DNA of 11,904 bases from the NCBI GenBank assembly GCA_046160865.1, contig JBJXHG010000153.1:1-11904 (forward strand), in the 5' to 3' direction. Source of the stretch: JBJXHG01 sp046160865. GTDB taxonomy: Bacteria; Planctomycetota; UBA1135; GCA-002686595. The position numbers were made by a program, and so were the translations under genes. The notes below the pieces were generated by a model. It was not told the DNA's origin, made no database searches, and was given only the letters and a program-made list of their open reading frames with translations. Positions within the stretch are counted from its first letter, which is position 1; the number at the start of each line of letters is the position of its first letter. Below, piece after piece: positions 5,780 to 11,904 of the stretch.

Positions 5780-6722
5780 ACTCGACGACTTCGGGAGCGC
5801 CGAACACCGGCTGCACGATCCGGCTCGTCGCTGGCTCACCACTTGCCGCCTCGATCGCGCGCGCCATCGCCGCCAGAGCGGCTGCGATCGTCGACGCGCG
5901 TCCGATCGCGAGCAGCGCGGAACCGCTGCCGCTGATCGTCGCGGCGAGCGCGCCGTTTTCGCGCGCCGAGGCGAGTGCCGCGGCACCGCCCGCGATCAGC
6001 GGGAGGCGGTAGGGAACGTGCAGGCGATCCTCGACCCCGAGAGCCAAGAGTTCCGGGTCCGCCGTGCGCAGTCCTTCGAGCAAGAGCGCGAGTCGGCGCG
6101 GGTTCTCGACGGCATCATGGAACTTGACTTGGCTCGGCAGCGCGCGCCGCGCATCGCGCGTGCTGAGCGCGGCGGTCGGCCACACGAGCCCGAACGCGAG
6201 TTCGCGATGGAGCGCCTGCTCGACGACGCACACGGACCCGTCCGGTCTCGGCACCGCGAGCGTGCAGCCGCCCACGAGCGCCGCGCTGGAGTTGTCGGGG
6301 TGGCCCTCGAGCTCGAGTCCGAGAGCGAGCAACTCGCCGCGCGTCGACGGTGCGCCGGTGATCGCGCGCGCGAGCAAGAGACCCGCGACAACGGCGGCGC
6401 CGCTGCTGCCGAGACCGCGCGCGAGGGGAATCTCGGATTGCGCCTCGAACACGAACGGCGATGCGGCGACGCCGTGGCGCGCGCAGAAGAGATCGAACGC
6501 ACGCAGGATCAGGTTGTCCGCGCCGCGCGGGAAATCGCGCGCGCTGCCCTGCAGCTCGCCGATTTCGTGCGTCGCGCCGCCCGCCCGAGCGGTGATGCGC
6601 ACGCGCAGCCACAGCGACAGCGCGAGCCCCATGAAGTCGAATCCCGGGCCGAGATTCGATGTCGATGCGGGGACGCGAACTTCGCAAGGGATCGAACGAG
6701 CGCGTTCCGTGAGCGTGTGCAT
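5775..6722 (-). CDS. thrB: Homoserine kinase
   Basis: 315-residue GHMP-family kinase that phosphorylates L-homoserine with ATP, the committed step to threonine, in the cytoplasm. The three GHMP motifs are intact: PASTSNLGPGFDF at residues 18-30, PLARGLGSSGAAVVAG (ATP phosphate loop) at 99-114, and ISGSGSALLAIG at 263-274. The characteristic GHPDN is at 140-144. Length is normal for ThrB. ATG at 6722 leaves a short N-terminal lead of about 14 residues; no Shine-Dalgarno is seen. On the minus strand GACAAT lies 8 bases upstream and may be a -10 box. The TAG stop falls in the terminal GCTAGC of the adjacent repeat. No other threonine gene (thrA, thrC) is in the window. It is divergent from the HisC-domain-like gene. 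Confidence 0.94.
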   Translation of the reverse strand: MHTLTERARSIPCEVRVPASTSNLGPGFDFMGLALSLWLRVRITARAGGATHEIGELQGSARDFPRGADNLILRAFDLFCARHGVAASPFVFEAQSEIPLARGLGSSGAAVVAGLLLARAITGAPSTRGELLALGLELEGHPDNSSAALVGGCTLAVPRPDGSVCVVEQALHRELAFGLVWPTAALSTRDARRALPSQVKFHDAVENPRRLALLLEGLRTADPELLALGVEDRLHVPYRLPLIAGGAAALASARENGALAATISGSGSALLAIGRASTIAAALAAMARAIEAASGEPATSRIVQPVFGAPEVVEC

Positions 6723-6824
6723 GTGCGGCGATTGTCACTGCACTCACGCTTGCGATCGAGCGCCGTCTCGCGCGTCGCGTCCCACGCGCGGGAAGTTGTG
6801 CAAGCTGTGAACGAATGGATGATG

Positions 6825-6855
6825 TTGCGCTTGTAGCACCTGAGACCACTAGATA
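6825..6855 (+). promoter_or_regulatory. Candidate promoter for the 84-residue protein
   Basis: TTGCGC (6825-6830) and TAGATA (6850-6855) are 19 bases apart, or 18 to CTAGAT, as in the promoter candidate at 1228-1258; both carry CTAGATAG. Transcription would begin near 6862 and leave a leader of about 200 bases before the ATG at 7063. Confidence 0.4.
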
Positions 6856-6861
6856 GCGTGC

Positions 6862-7052
6862 GCCTCGCCTGGAGGGGATCGAACTTGGGATGAAGCGCGG
6901 CGGAGGGACGACCTCTGTATCGCGCTCGCTTGGGGCCAGTCTCCCTCTCGAGGGGTGGGCCCCGGAATCAAGGGCCCCGGGAGCCGCGCCGGCTCGGTCT
7001 CTGCCGAGCTCCGAGCAGCGGGCCGGGCGGAACTTGCTCGCTCGACGCGGGC
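6862..7052 (+). promoter_or_regulatory. Long foldable 5' leader
   Basis: The presumed untranslated leader contains several stems. GGGCCCC (6957-6963) pairs with GGGCCCC (6972-6978) around GGAATCAA. CTCCC (6941-6945) can close outside it with GGGAG (6979-6983). GCTCGG (6992-6997) pairs with CCGAGC (7004-7009), enclosed by CCGGC/GCCGG. I recognise no known riboswitch or T-box consensus. The hairpins are seen directly; a regulatory role is inference. Confidence 0.3.
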
Positions 7053-7058
7053 AGGAGG
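7053..7058 (+). promoter_or_regulatory. Perfect Shine-Dalgarno AGGAGG
   Basis: AGGAGG followed by CAAC and ATG (7063). It is the strongest ribosome binding site in the window, where most genes have none. It fixes the start of the 84-residue protein inside a frame that stays open further upstream. Confidence 0.75.
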
Positions 7059-7062
7059 CAAC

Positions 7063-7317
7063 ATGCAGGTCGAAGAAAAGGAACGCTTCACGTCGCGCCT
7101 GGCATCGATTCCCGGCGTTCGGCCAATGCCGTCCGTGGGCGACTGGATCCTGCTTCAAGTGCGCCATCCGAACGAGCTCGCGCGCCGCGTGAATCGCCGC
7201 CTTTCGCCCGGCGTCGTCAGCGTGCCGCGGCACGTGCACGGCGCGGTCCGCATTCAAGTCGCGGACCCGAAGACGAACGAGCTGTTGCTCGGCGCGTTGC
7301 GCGAGCTCGTCGCCTGA
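7063..7317 (+). CDS. Stand-alone HisC small-domain-like protein
   Basis: 84 residues. The pattern resembles the C-terminal small domain of histidinol-phosphate aminotransferase and related fold-type I PLP enzymes. It has an ERFTSRLASIPGVRPMPS helix-strand (residues 7-24), GDWILLQV (26-33) where HisC has NFLLV, HPNELARRVNRRLSPGVVSV (35-54) where HisC has its D..L...L...GI.VR segment, then AVRIQVADPKTNELLLGALREL (61-82), matching LRI.VGTPEEN..LL.AL. The PLP-binding large domain and its Lys are absent and nothing upstream encodes them, so it cannot be an active transaminase. The strong AGGAGG and intact frame argue for a working small gene over a fossil. The function is unknown. The gene is real with good confidence; the HisC relationship is moderate. 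Confidence 0.65.
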   Translation: MQVEEKERFTSRLASIPGVRPMPSVGDWILLQVRHPNELARRVNRRLSPGVVSVPRHVHGAVRIQVADPKTNELLLGALRELVA

Positions 7318-7362
7318 CGCGGGCTCGGTCATCAGCGCGCGGGCGCCGGAAGCCGCGGTGAG

Positions 7363-7371
7363 TGGTAGTCT
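7363..7371 (+). promoter_or_regulatory. Extended -10 promoter of the peptidase gene
   Basis: TGGTAGTCT matches the extended -10 form TG-N-TANNNT. The -10 proper (7366-7371) ends 7 bases before the ATG at 7379, and no -35 is evident. Transcription would start at or beside the start codon, giving a leaderless mRNA. Confidence 0.4.
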
Positions 7372-7378
7372 CGCCGTC

Positions 7379-8827
7379 ATGCTGCCGCCCGTTTTTGCGT
7401 TCTGGCCCGCCGTCGCAAGCACTGTCCTCGCACTCGCGCGTGCAGTCGATGCGCCGCCGCTTCCGGCGCTGTCCACCGGAGTCGCGTGCGCGGAGCTCGA
7501 AGCGCACGTGCGCACGCTCGCGTCGGATGCGCTCGACGGCCGCGCCACCGGGACCGCCGGCGAACGGACGACCGCGGACTATCTCGCGCGCGTGCTCGCG
7601 GCGCAGAAGGTGACGCCGGCGGGCGACGACGGAACATTCCTGCAGCGGGTGCCGCTGTGGCGGCACGTTGCGAAAGCGCCCTCGGTCCTCTCGTGGACGA
7701 GCAAGTCGGGTACGGCGAGCGTCGCGCGGCGCGGTGTCGACTTCGAAGTCGGCGCCGACGGCGCGACGACGGCGGATCTCGAAGTTCGCGTCGTGAGCGC
7801 CGAGGGCGACGTGCCTAAGGAAGCGCGCGCCGAGCTCGCGCTGTTCATCGACGCGCCGCTCTCGAAGCGCCGGGCCTGGCTCGCGGCTGCCGGACATGCG
7901 GACGGCGCGGGCTTCGGCCTCATCCTCTCGCCGCTCCCGCAGGCGCCGAGTGCGCCGCGCGAGCGTCACGACGAGCGCGTGGTGCGCGAGAAGCCGAGCG
8001 GCGCGTTGCCCGCGCGCGTCGGGTTGTGGGGCGAGCTGCTCGAGCACGTGCGCAGCGGCAGCGCGGCGCGCGTGCGCTTCGAGAGCAACGCGGAGTGGCA
8101 GCCGTTCGACAGCTTCAACGTCGTTGGCAAGATCCCCGCGCGCAAAGCGGCGGACGGTGCGGCGGAAGAGGCGATCGTCGTCAGCGCGCACTTCGACCAC
8201 CTCGGCGAGCTTCCCGACGGCGCGCCGTCCTCGTCGCCGGACCCCGAGCGCGATTTCGTCTTCAACGGCGCCGACGACGATGCGTCGGGCGTCGCCGCGG
8301 TGCTCGAGATCGCGGGCGCGCTCGCGACGGAGCCGCCGCCGGCGCGCACGATCGTGTTCTTGCTCGCGACGGGCGAGGAGATCGGCTTGCTCGGGACGCG
8401 CGAGTATCTCGATCGACCGGTCGTGCCGCTCGAGCGCACGGTCGCGAACCTGAACTTCGAGATGATCGGCCGGCCCGACGCGCTCGTCGGCGGCGCGGGC
8501 ATCCTCTGGTTGACCGGCTACGAGCGCACGAACCTCGGTCCGGCGTTCACGGAGAAGGGCCTCGCGATCCACGTCGATCCGCGGCCGGAGCAGAACTTCT
8601 ACCAGCGTTCCGACAACATCGCGTTCGTGCGCAAGGGCATCGTCGGTCAGACGCTGTCGAGCTACAACCTGCACGCCGACTACCACACGGTCGACGACGA
8701 GCCCGATCGCATCGACTACGCGCACCTGTGCGCGTGCACGCGTGCCGGCTTGGACGCGGTGCGCCTCCTCGCGAGCGACGGCTTCCGCCCGCAATGGAGC
8801 GCGGGTTTCGAGCCGAAGCCGCGCTGA
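7379..8827 (+). CDS. M28-family metallopeptidase, probably secreted
   Basis: 482 residues. A hydrophobic N-terminus (residues 1-25, ending near AVDA) looks like a signal peptide, though without strong positive charge. The M28 di-zinc aminopeptidase core is in the second half: SAHFDHLG (269-276, His271/Asp273), NGADDDASG (296-304, bridging Asp near 300), TGEE (331-334, catalytic Glu333 and ligand Glu334) and YHTVDD (435-440, His436). NFEMIGRP (359-366) puts Glu361 where many members have a ligand Asp. Residues 100-250 could carry a PA-like insert. It would trim N-terminal residues from exported or imported peptides. The frame also allows GTG at 7358, but that start would overlap the extended -10, so ATG 7379 is preferred. 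It lies 61 bases after the HisC-like gene. Confidence 0.88.
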   Translation: MLPPVFAFWPAVASTVLALARAVDAPPLPALSTGVACAELEAHVRTLASDALDGRATGTAGERTTADYLARVLAAQKVTPAGDDGTFLQRVPLWRHVAKAPSVLSWTSKSGTASVARRGVDFEVGADGATTADLEVRVVSAEGDVPKEARAELALFIDAPLSKRRAWLAAAGHADGAGFGLILSPLPQAPSAPRERHDERVVREKPSGALPARVGLWGELLEHVRSGSAARVRFESNAEWQPFDSFNVVGKIPARKAADGAAEEAIVVSAHFDHLGELPDGAPSSSPDPERDFVFNGADDDASGVAAVLEIAGALATEPPPARTIVFLLATGEEIGLLGTREYLDRPVVPLERTVANLNFEMIGRPDALVGGAGILWLTGYERTNLGPAFTEKGLAIHVDPRPEQNFYQRSDNIAFVRKGIVGQTLSSYNLHADYHTVDDEPDRIDYAHLCACTRAGLDAVRLLASDGFRPQWSAGFEPKPR

Positions 8828-8842
8828 TGCGTGGGCTGCGAC

Positions 8843-8859
8843 CGCGATCTGGGATCGCG
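8843..8859 (+). terminator. Small hairpin after the peptidase gene
   Basis: CGCGATC (8843-8849), TGG loop, GATCGCG (8853-8859): a perfect 7-pair stem starting 16 bases after the stop. No T-tract follows, so termination is only suggested. Confidence 0.3.
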
Positions 8860-8870
8860 ATCGACACGCC

Positions 8871-9089
8871 GCTCGCCCGCATTTCTCACCACGCCGCGCG
8901 TCTGCGGCGCCGAGCTCCGTCGGGTTCCTCGTTGCAGGCTCGCGCAGCGAAGCTGCAACGCGCTTCGCGCACCGAGGCTTACCCCTCAGCGACCGCTCCA
9001 TGTCGCTGCCGGTGTGCTCGGTTGCTCGGCTTGCATCCAACGACACTTGCACCGTTTCGCTCGCGACGTGGTGAGAGCTGCCGGCTAGG
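8871..9089 (+). repeat. Type Z palindromic repeat, complete copy
   Basis: About 219 bases between the peptidase and the methyltransferase. The left terminus GCTCGCCCGCATTTCTCACC begins at 8871 and differs at one base from the consensus CTAG box. The right terminus GTGGTGAGAGCTGCCGGCTA ends near 9087. The core shares GCGCACCGAGGCTTACCCCT with the copy at 5540-5779, apart from one base. Its hairpin is CAGCGAC pairing with GTCGCTG around a short loop near 8987-9008. The copy has the same orientation as the other two Z copies. Confidence 0.85.
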
Positions 9090-9091
9090 AT
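9086..9091 (+). promoter_or_regulatory. Possible -10 box formed at a repeat junction
   Basis: TAGGAT is made of the repeat's terminal CTAG plus the following GAT, 29 bases before the methyltransferase ATG. The -35 region would fall inside the repeat and is a poor match. Confidence 0.25.
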
Positions 9092-9120
9092 GCGCCGCTC
9101 GTTTCGATAGGAAGGAACCG

Positions 9121-9960
9121 ATGCCCCGCCGTCCGACGAAGCCCCGCAAGCGCAGCAAATACACCGCGAAGACTGCGGACCCGTACGAGCTCTACCAGCT
9201 CTCGGTCCAGTCGCCGGAAGACGACCTGATGTTCCTGAACCGCGTCTACCAGAAGCTGTTCGGGCGCGCGCCGCGGCATCTGCGCGAGGATTTCTGCGGC
9301 ACGGCGTTCCTGTGCGCGACGTGGGTCGCACGCGACCGGCGCAACACGGCCGAAGGCTTCGATCTGGATCCGAACGCGCTCGCGTGGGGCCAGGTGCACA
9401 ACCTCGAGCCGCTCGGCGACAAGGGCCAGCGCGTGACGTTGCACATGAAGGACGTGCGTGCGCCCGGTCACAAGAAGGCCGACGTGTGCGTGGCGCAGAA
9501 CTTCTCCTACTGCATCTTCAAGCGGCGCGAGGAGATGATCGACTACTTCCGCAAGGTGCGTGACGGCCTCGCGCGCGACGGGATGTTCGCGCTCGATCTC
9601 TACGGTGGCTACGAATCGACCGCGGAGATGGAGGAGGAACGCCGTATCGAGGGCGGGTTCACCTACGTGTGGGATCAAGCGCGCTTCTTGCCCGGCACCG
9701 GCGACTATCTCTGCCACATCCACTTCCGGTTCCGCGACGGAACGGAGCTGAAGAAGGCGTTCTCGTACGAGTGGCGCTACTGGACCATGCCCGAGATCAA
9801 GGACATGCTCCGCGAAGCCGGGTTCAGTCGCGTGATGAGCTACTTCGAGCAGGGCGAAGGCAAGGACGGCGAAGGCAACGGCCAATTCCTGCGCGACGAC
9901 ACCGGCAAGTCGTGCCGCGATTGCGCGGGTTGGATCGCGTACATGATCGCGACACGCTGA
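9121..9960 (+). CDS. Class I SAM-dependent methyltransferase
   Basis: 279 residues with a Rossmann-type methyltransferase core. The glycine-poor motif I is LREDFCGTAFLCATWV (54-69). The ribose-binding acidic site is GFDLDPNALAWG (79-90). A D-V-R segment (111-113) and the post-motif strand VCVAQNFSY (122-130) follow, then the ARDGMFALDLYGG strand (151-163). The LREDFCGTA and AWGQVHNLEPLG pattern recurs in uncharacterised planctomycete methyltransferases, as I recall. The substrate is unknown; a small molecule or protein is equally possible. The N-terminus (1-18) is strongly basic. ATG 9121 is supported by AGGAAGGA ending 5 bases upstream. A type Z repeat forms its upstream region and may contribute the promoter. 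Confidence 0.88.
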   Translation: MPRRPTKPRKRSKYTAKTADPYELYQLSVQSPEDDLMFLNRVYQKLFGRAPRHLREDFCGTAFLCATWVARDRRNTAEGFDLDPNALAWGQVHNLEPLGDKGQRVTLHMKDVRAPGHKKADVCVAQNFSYCIFKRREEMIDYFRKVRDGLARDGMFALDLYGGYESTAEMEEERRIEGGFTYVWDQARFLPGTGDYLCHIHFRFRDGTELKKAFSYEWRYWTMPEIKDMLREAGFSRVMSYFEQGEGKDGEGNGQFLRDDTGKSCRDCAGWIAYMIATR

Positions 9961-9964
9961 ACGC

Positions 9965-9996
9965 GCGCGCGGGCGAGGACGTCGTCGCCCGCGCGC
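9965..9996. terminator. Bidirectional terminator hairpin
   Basis: GCGCGCGGGCGA (9965-9976) and TCGCCCGCGCGC (9985-9996) form a perfect 12-pair stem with an 8-base loop. It fills the 36-base gap between the convergent methyltransferase and MauE-thioredoxin genes, so it could serve both. No T-tract is present on either side. Confidence 0.65.
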
Positions 9997-10953
9997 TCAG
10001 TGCGGTTTGTTGTCGAGCACTGCGGTCTGGATCACGCCGCCCTGCACGTCGAAGTCCCACGGTGTCTGCACGACGATCTGCAAGTCGTCGGGATACTGGA
10101 TCTTCGTCACGTGCGGTCCGTCGGGCATCGCCTCGATGAGCGACGTCGACTTCAAGTCGTCGCGGAGCTGCACGAGCACGATCGGCGTCTGACCCTTGTC
10201 CCGTTGCGCCATCTCGCGCAAGTGATCGCGGCAGTGCTCGCAGCCTTGACGCCAGAGCACGAGCTTGCCTTCGATCGGCAGCTTTTCGCTCTCGAGCCAG
10301 TCCGTCAGCTCGGGGATGTCGAACACGGACTTGCCGACCCACTTGTCCGGCTTCATCGACAAGTTGCGCGGGCGCGCCTTCTGCGTGCCGGCAGGCAGCG
10401 CGGGCGCGCCGGCGGCGTTCGTCGCCGCGGTCGACGGCGCGTCGGCTGTGCGCGACTCGAGCCAGTACGGAACGTCGATCACGAGCCACGGCAGGACGAG
10501 CGATGCGACGACGGCCGACGCCACGAGCGGCGGCCGCACGCCTGGTCGCGTGAGGTTCTTCCACGGCATCGATGCGAGCAACGCGAGCAGGACGAGGCTG
10601 TCGATCGCGAGCATCACCCAGGGCGGAACGGTGATCGAGCCGCCGAAGCAGCCGCACGATTTCTCGCCGAGCTGCGACATGAGGATGAAGTCGAAGAACA
10701 CGAACAACGCCGCGAGCGGCAGCCAAGCGACGCGCGGCTTGAAGAACGCGAGGCACACGAGCGCGAGCTCGACGCCGATCACGAGGCGAAAAGTGAGGTC
10801 GATGTCGAACGGCGTGAGGTCGTGGACGAGCAGCGGCAAGTCTTTCGGCGTGCCCACGAACAGCTTCGCGGCGGCGCCGAGCAAGAGCCAGAATCCGGCG
10901 ACGCGAACGGCCCAGACGGCGAAGGTCGTCTTCGATGCAGTGGTGGAGTTCAT
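9997..10953 (-). CDS. MauE/DoxX-like membrane protein fused to thioredoxin fold
   Basis: 318 residues. The N-terminal half is a MauE/DoxX-type membrane module with helices near 11-34, 53-72, 77-96 and 112-129. A CGCFG motif (Cys100, Cys102) sits in the loop before the last of these, as in MauE proteins. A fifth helix (142-162) and an Ala/Pro-rich linker (170-195) lead to a thioredoxin-like domain (about 205-318). That domain has LVLWRQGCEHCRDHL with Cys238 and Cys241 as the CxxC pair, and a cis-Pro candidate TPWDF (297-301). The likely job is thiol electron transfer or disulfide handling at the membrane, the membrane cysteines relaying to the soluble domain. Whether that domain faces the periplasm cannot be fixed by eye. 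It lies downstream of the SGNH gene on the same strand, 82 bases apart. No Shine-Dalgarno is evident. Confidence 0.82.
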   Translation of the reverse strand: MNSTTASKTTFAVWAVRVAGFWLLLGAAAKLFVGTPKDLPLLVHDLTPFDIDLTFRLVIGVELALVCLAFFKPRVAWLPLAALFVFFDFILMSQLGEKSCGCFGGSITVPPWVMLAIDSLVLLALLASMPWKNLTRPGVRPPLVASAVVASLVLPWLVIDVPYWLESRTADAPSTAATNAAGAPALPAGTQKARPRNLSMKPDKWVGKSVFDIPELTDWLESEKLPIEGKLVLWRQGCEHCRDHLREMAQRDKGQTPIVLVQLRDDLKSTSLIEAMPDGPHVTKIQYPDDLQIVVQTPWDFDVQGGVIQTAVLDNKPH

Positions 10954-10977
10954 GGCGGACTCGGGTAGTTGTGCGCG

Positions 10978-10986
10978 ATGGTACCA
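10978..10986 (-). promoter_or_regulatory. Possible extended -10 of the MauE-thioredoxin gene
   Basis: On the minus strand TGGTACCAT fits TG-N-TANNNT, 24 bases before the start codon at 10953. The site is palindromic (TGGTACCA), so it could instead be an operator or mean nothing. No -35 was identified. Confidence 0.25.
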
Positions 10987-11035
10987 GGGTTTGCGCAGCG
11001 CTTACGCAGGCACGGCGGCGGGTGTGAGCCGTGCT

Positions 11036-11794
11036 TCAATACAACGCGACTTGGATGCGGCCGTCCAAGCAGATCGACGGCTGCGTGCGCTCCTGCAACC
11101 GCCCGAACAGGCGCCGCCGCTCGGGGACGAGTCGCCACGCTGCGACGCGCCGCTCGCGCCGCACGGTCGGCGATTCGACGGGCGCGAGCGCACCGATCCA
11201 GCTGCGCCATGCGCTCTCGCGCGCGTGGCGACGGATGTGGATCGGATCCAGCCCGTACCACTCGCGCTCGGGAACGAGCCGCGTCGCACCGCGCGCGCGC
11301 GCGATCTCGGCCAGACGTGCGTCGAGATCGCGAGCGCGCGCGAGCGCGTCTTCGAACGCGAGGTGACGCGACGGGAAGAGCACGCGCCGCAGCCGTTCGT
11401 AGCGCGCGGGCGAGAGCTCCGACAGGCTCGCGAGCGGCAGTCCCGCGAGCGCGATGCGCGCGCCGGCGTCGTCGAGCTGCGACAACGCGCGGTCGACCCA
11501 CGTCGCGATCGTCGCGGGATCCGCGCCGTACATGATGTCGTTGCCGACGTCGCACACGAGCGCGAACGTCGGCGACGGGGCGCCCTGCTCGAGCGCGCGC
11601 CACACGCCGCAAGCGGCGATGCTCGGGAGCTCGCGCCCGAGCACTCGCGTCGTCGTGCCGTACGAGCGGCCGTGCCCGAACGCTCCGAGCACCTCCGCCT
11701 CGCGTGCAGCGCGTGCGATCCAACCGACGACCCACGGAAAGCCGAGCGTCACGTTGCTCGCTCCGAGGAGCACGAAACGGGCGCGCGGAATCAC
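11036..11794 (-). CDS. SGNH/GDSL-type hydrolase
   Basis: 252 residues with the SGNH esterase/lipase blocks in order: VLLGASNVT (8-16, nucleophile Ser13 in GxSN instead of GDS), a block II glycine in GAFGHGRSYG (37-46), VGNDIMYG (83-90, oxyanion Asn85) and GLDPIHIRRH (181-190, catalytic Asp183/His186). Members hydrolyse esters of small molecules, lipids or sugars; the substrate here is unknown. There is no signal peptide, so it is probably cytoplasmic. The start is GTG at 11794, only three bases of the terminal GCTAGC box away from the type Y repeat, which therefore supplies the whole upstream region. The C-terminal 40 residues are rich in Arg. Confidence 0.8.
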   Translation of the reverse strand: MIPRARFVLLGASNVTLGFPWVVGWIARAAREAEVLGAFGHGRSYGTTTRVLGRELPSIAACGVWRALEQGAPSPTFALVCDVGNDIMYGADPATIATWVDRALSQLDDAGARIALAGLPLASLSELSPARYERLRRVLFPSRHLAFEDALARARDLDARLAEIARARGATRLVPEREWYGLDPIHIRRHARESAWRSWIGALAPVESPTVRRERRVAAWRLVPERRRLFGRLQERTQPSICLDGRIQVALY

Positions 11795-11795
11795 G

Positions 11796-11904
11796 CTAGC
11801 AGCCCGTGGTGAAAGTGCTGCGAGCGCGAAAGTCGTCCGTTCGTGTCGGCCCCGTACATCGAAGGGCGAGCACGACCGCAGGCGAATCCTCGTGATTCGC
11901 CGAG
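11796..11904 (+). repeat. Type Y repeat, cut by window edge
   Basis: Begins with GCTAGCAGCCCGTGGTGAAA directly upstream of the SGNH start codon, one mismatch from the unit at 122. Similarity continues as CGAAAGTCGTCCGTTCG. It contains a perfect hairpin at 11881-11901, GGCGAATC / GATTCGCC with a CTCGT loop. The other end lies beyond the window. Confidence 0.65.

Noticed and set aside
6866..6895. A tRNA-like T-arm on the minus strand around GGGATCGAAC
   Set aside because: The TTCGATC loop is there, but the arm does not pair and no acceptor, anticodon or D arm fits around it.
6862..7062. RNase P RNA, tmRNA, SRP RNA or a known riboswitch in the long leader
   Set aside because: None of the conserved cores I know for these RNAs can be found; only simple hairpins are visible.
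7217..9331. A 704-codon minus-strand open frame opposite the peptidase
   Set aside because: Its composition (runs of Arg, Ala, Glu) is typical of the antisense of GC-rich genes, and the plus strand carries clear M28 motifs.

Overview
This is a GC-rich bacterial chromosomal window, most likely from a member of Planctomycetota. That rests on the TIGR02999-like ECF sigma factor, the planctomycete-style LREDFCGTA methyltransferase, the scarcity of Shine-Dalgarno sequences and the loose gene packing. A related deep-branching phylum cannot be excluded. I recognise no phage, plasmid, CRISPR or transposase gene. Eight protein genes can be assigned to families with fair to good confidence, and one small protein only tentatively.

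Layout. Positions 1-618 hold no gene but a pile-up of palindromic interspersed repeats. Positions 866-1112 look like a structured non-coding RNA with a terminator hairpin, best read as a 6S RNA candidate. A plus-strand block follows: a queuosine-precursor transporter (1269-2081), a polysaccharide-flippase-type membrane protein (2325-3812) and a CDP-alcohol phosphatidyltransferase (3824-4693). The last two are only 11 bases apart and are probably one envelope lipid/glycan operon. An ECF sigma factor (4721-5278, minus) converges on them. After another repeat (5540-5779) comes homoserine kinase thrB (minus). A 340-base divergent spacer then leads to an 84-residue stand-alone protein resembling the C-terminal small domain of HisC-type aminotransferases (7063-7317) and a secreted M28-type metallopeptidase (7379-8827). 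A repeat (8871-9089) separates the peptidase from a SAM-dependent methyltransferase (9121-9960). The right end is a minus-strand pair: an SGNH hydrolase (11036-11794) followed by a MauE/DoxX-like membrane protein fused to a thioredoxin fold (9997-10953).

The most unusual content is the repeat family. At least three internal types (called X, Y and Z here) share closely similar termini built on a CTAG box next to GCCCGCATTTCTCACCAC. Copies or remnants fill most of the larger intergenic gaps. Several gene ends sit inside the terminal CTAG box: the stops of the transporter, the phosphatidyltransferase, the sigma factor and thrB, and nearly the start of the SGNH hydrolase. No mobilising enzyme is encoded here, so these look like non-autonomous MITE- or REP-like elements.

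A second theme is initiation. Several genes have a TAGNNT -10 box 6-10 bases before the start codon and no ribosome binding site, which suggests leaderless or near-leaderless mRNAs. The 84-residue protein instead has a perfect AGGAGG and a long, foldable leader. All family calls are by eye; no database search was run.
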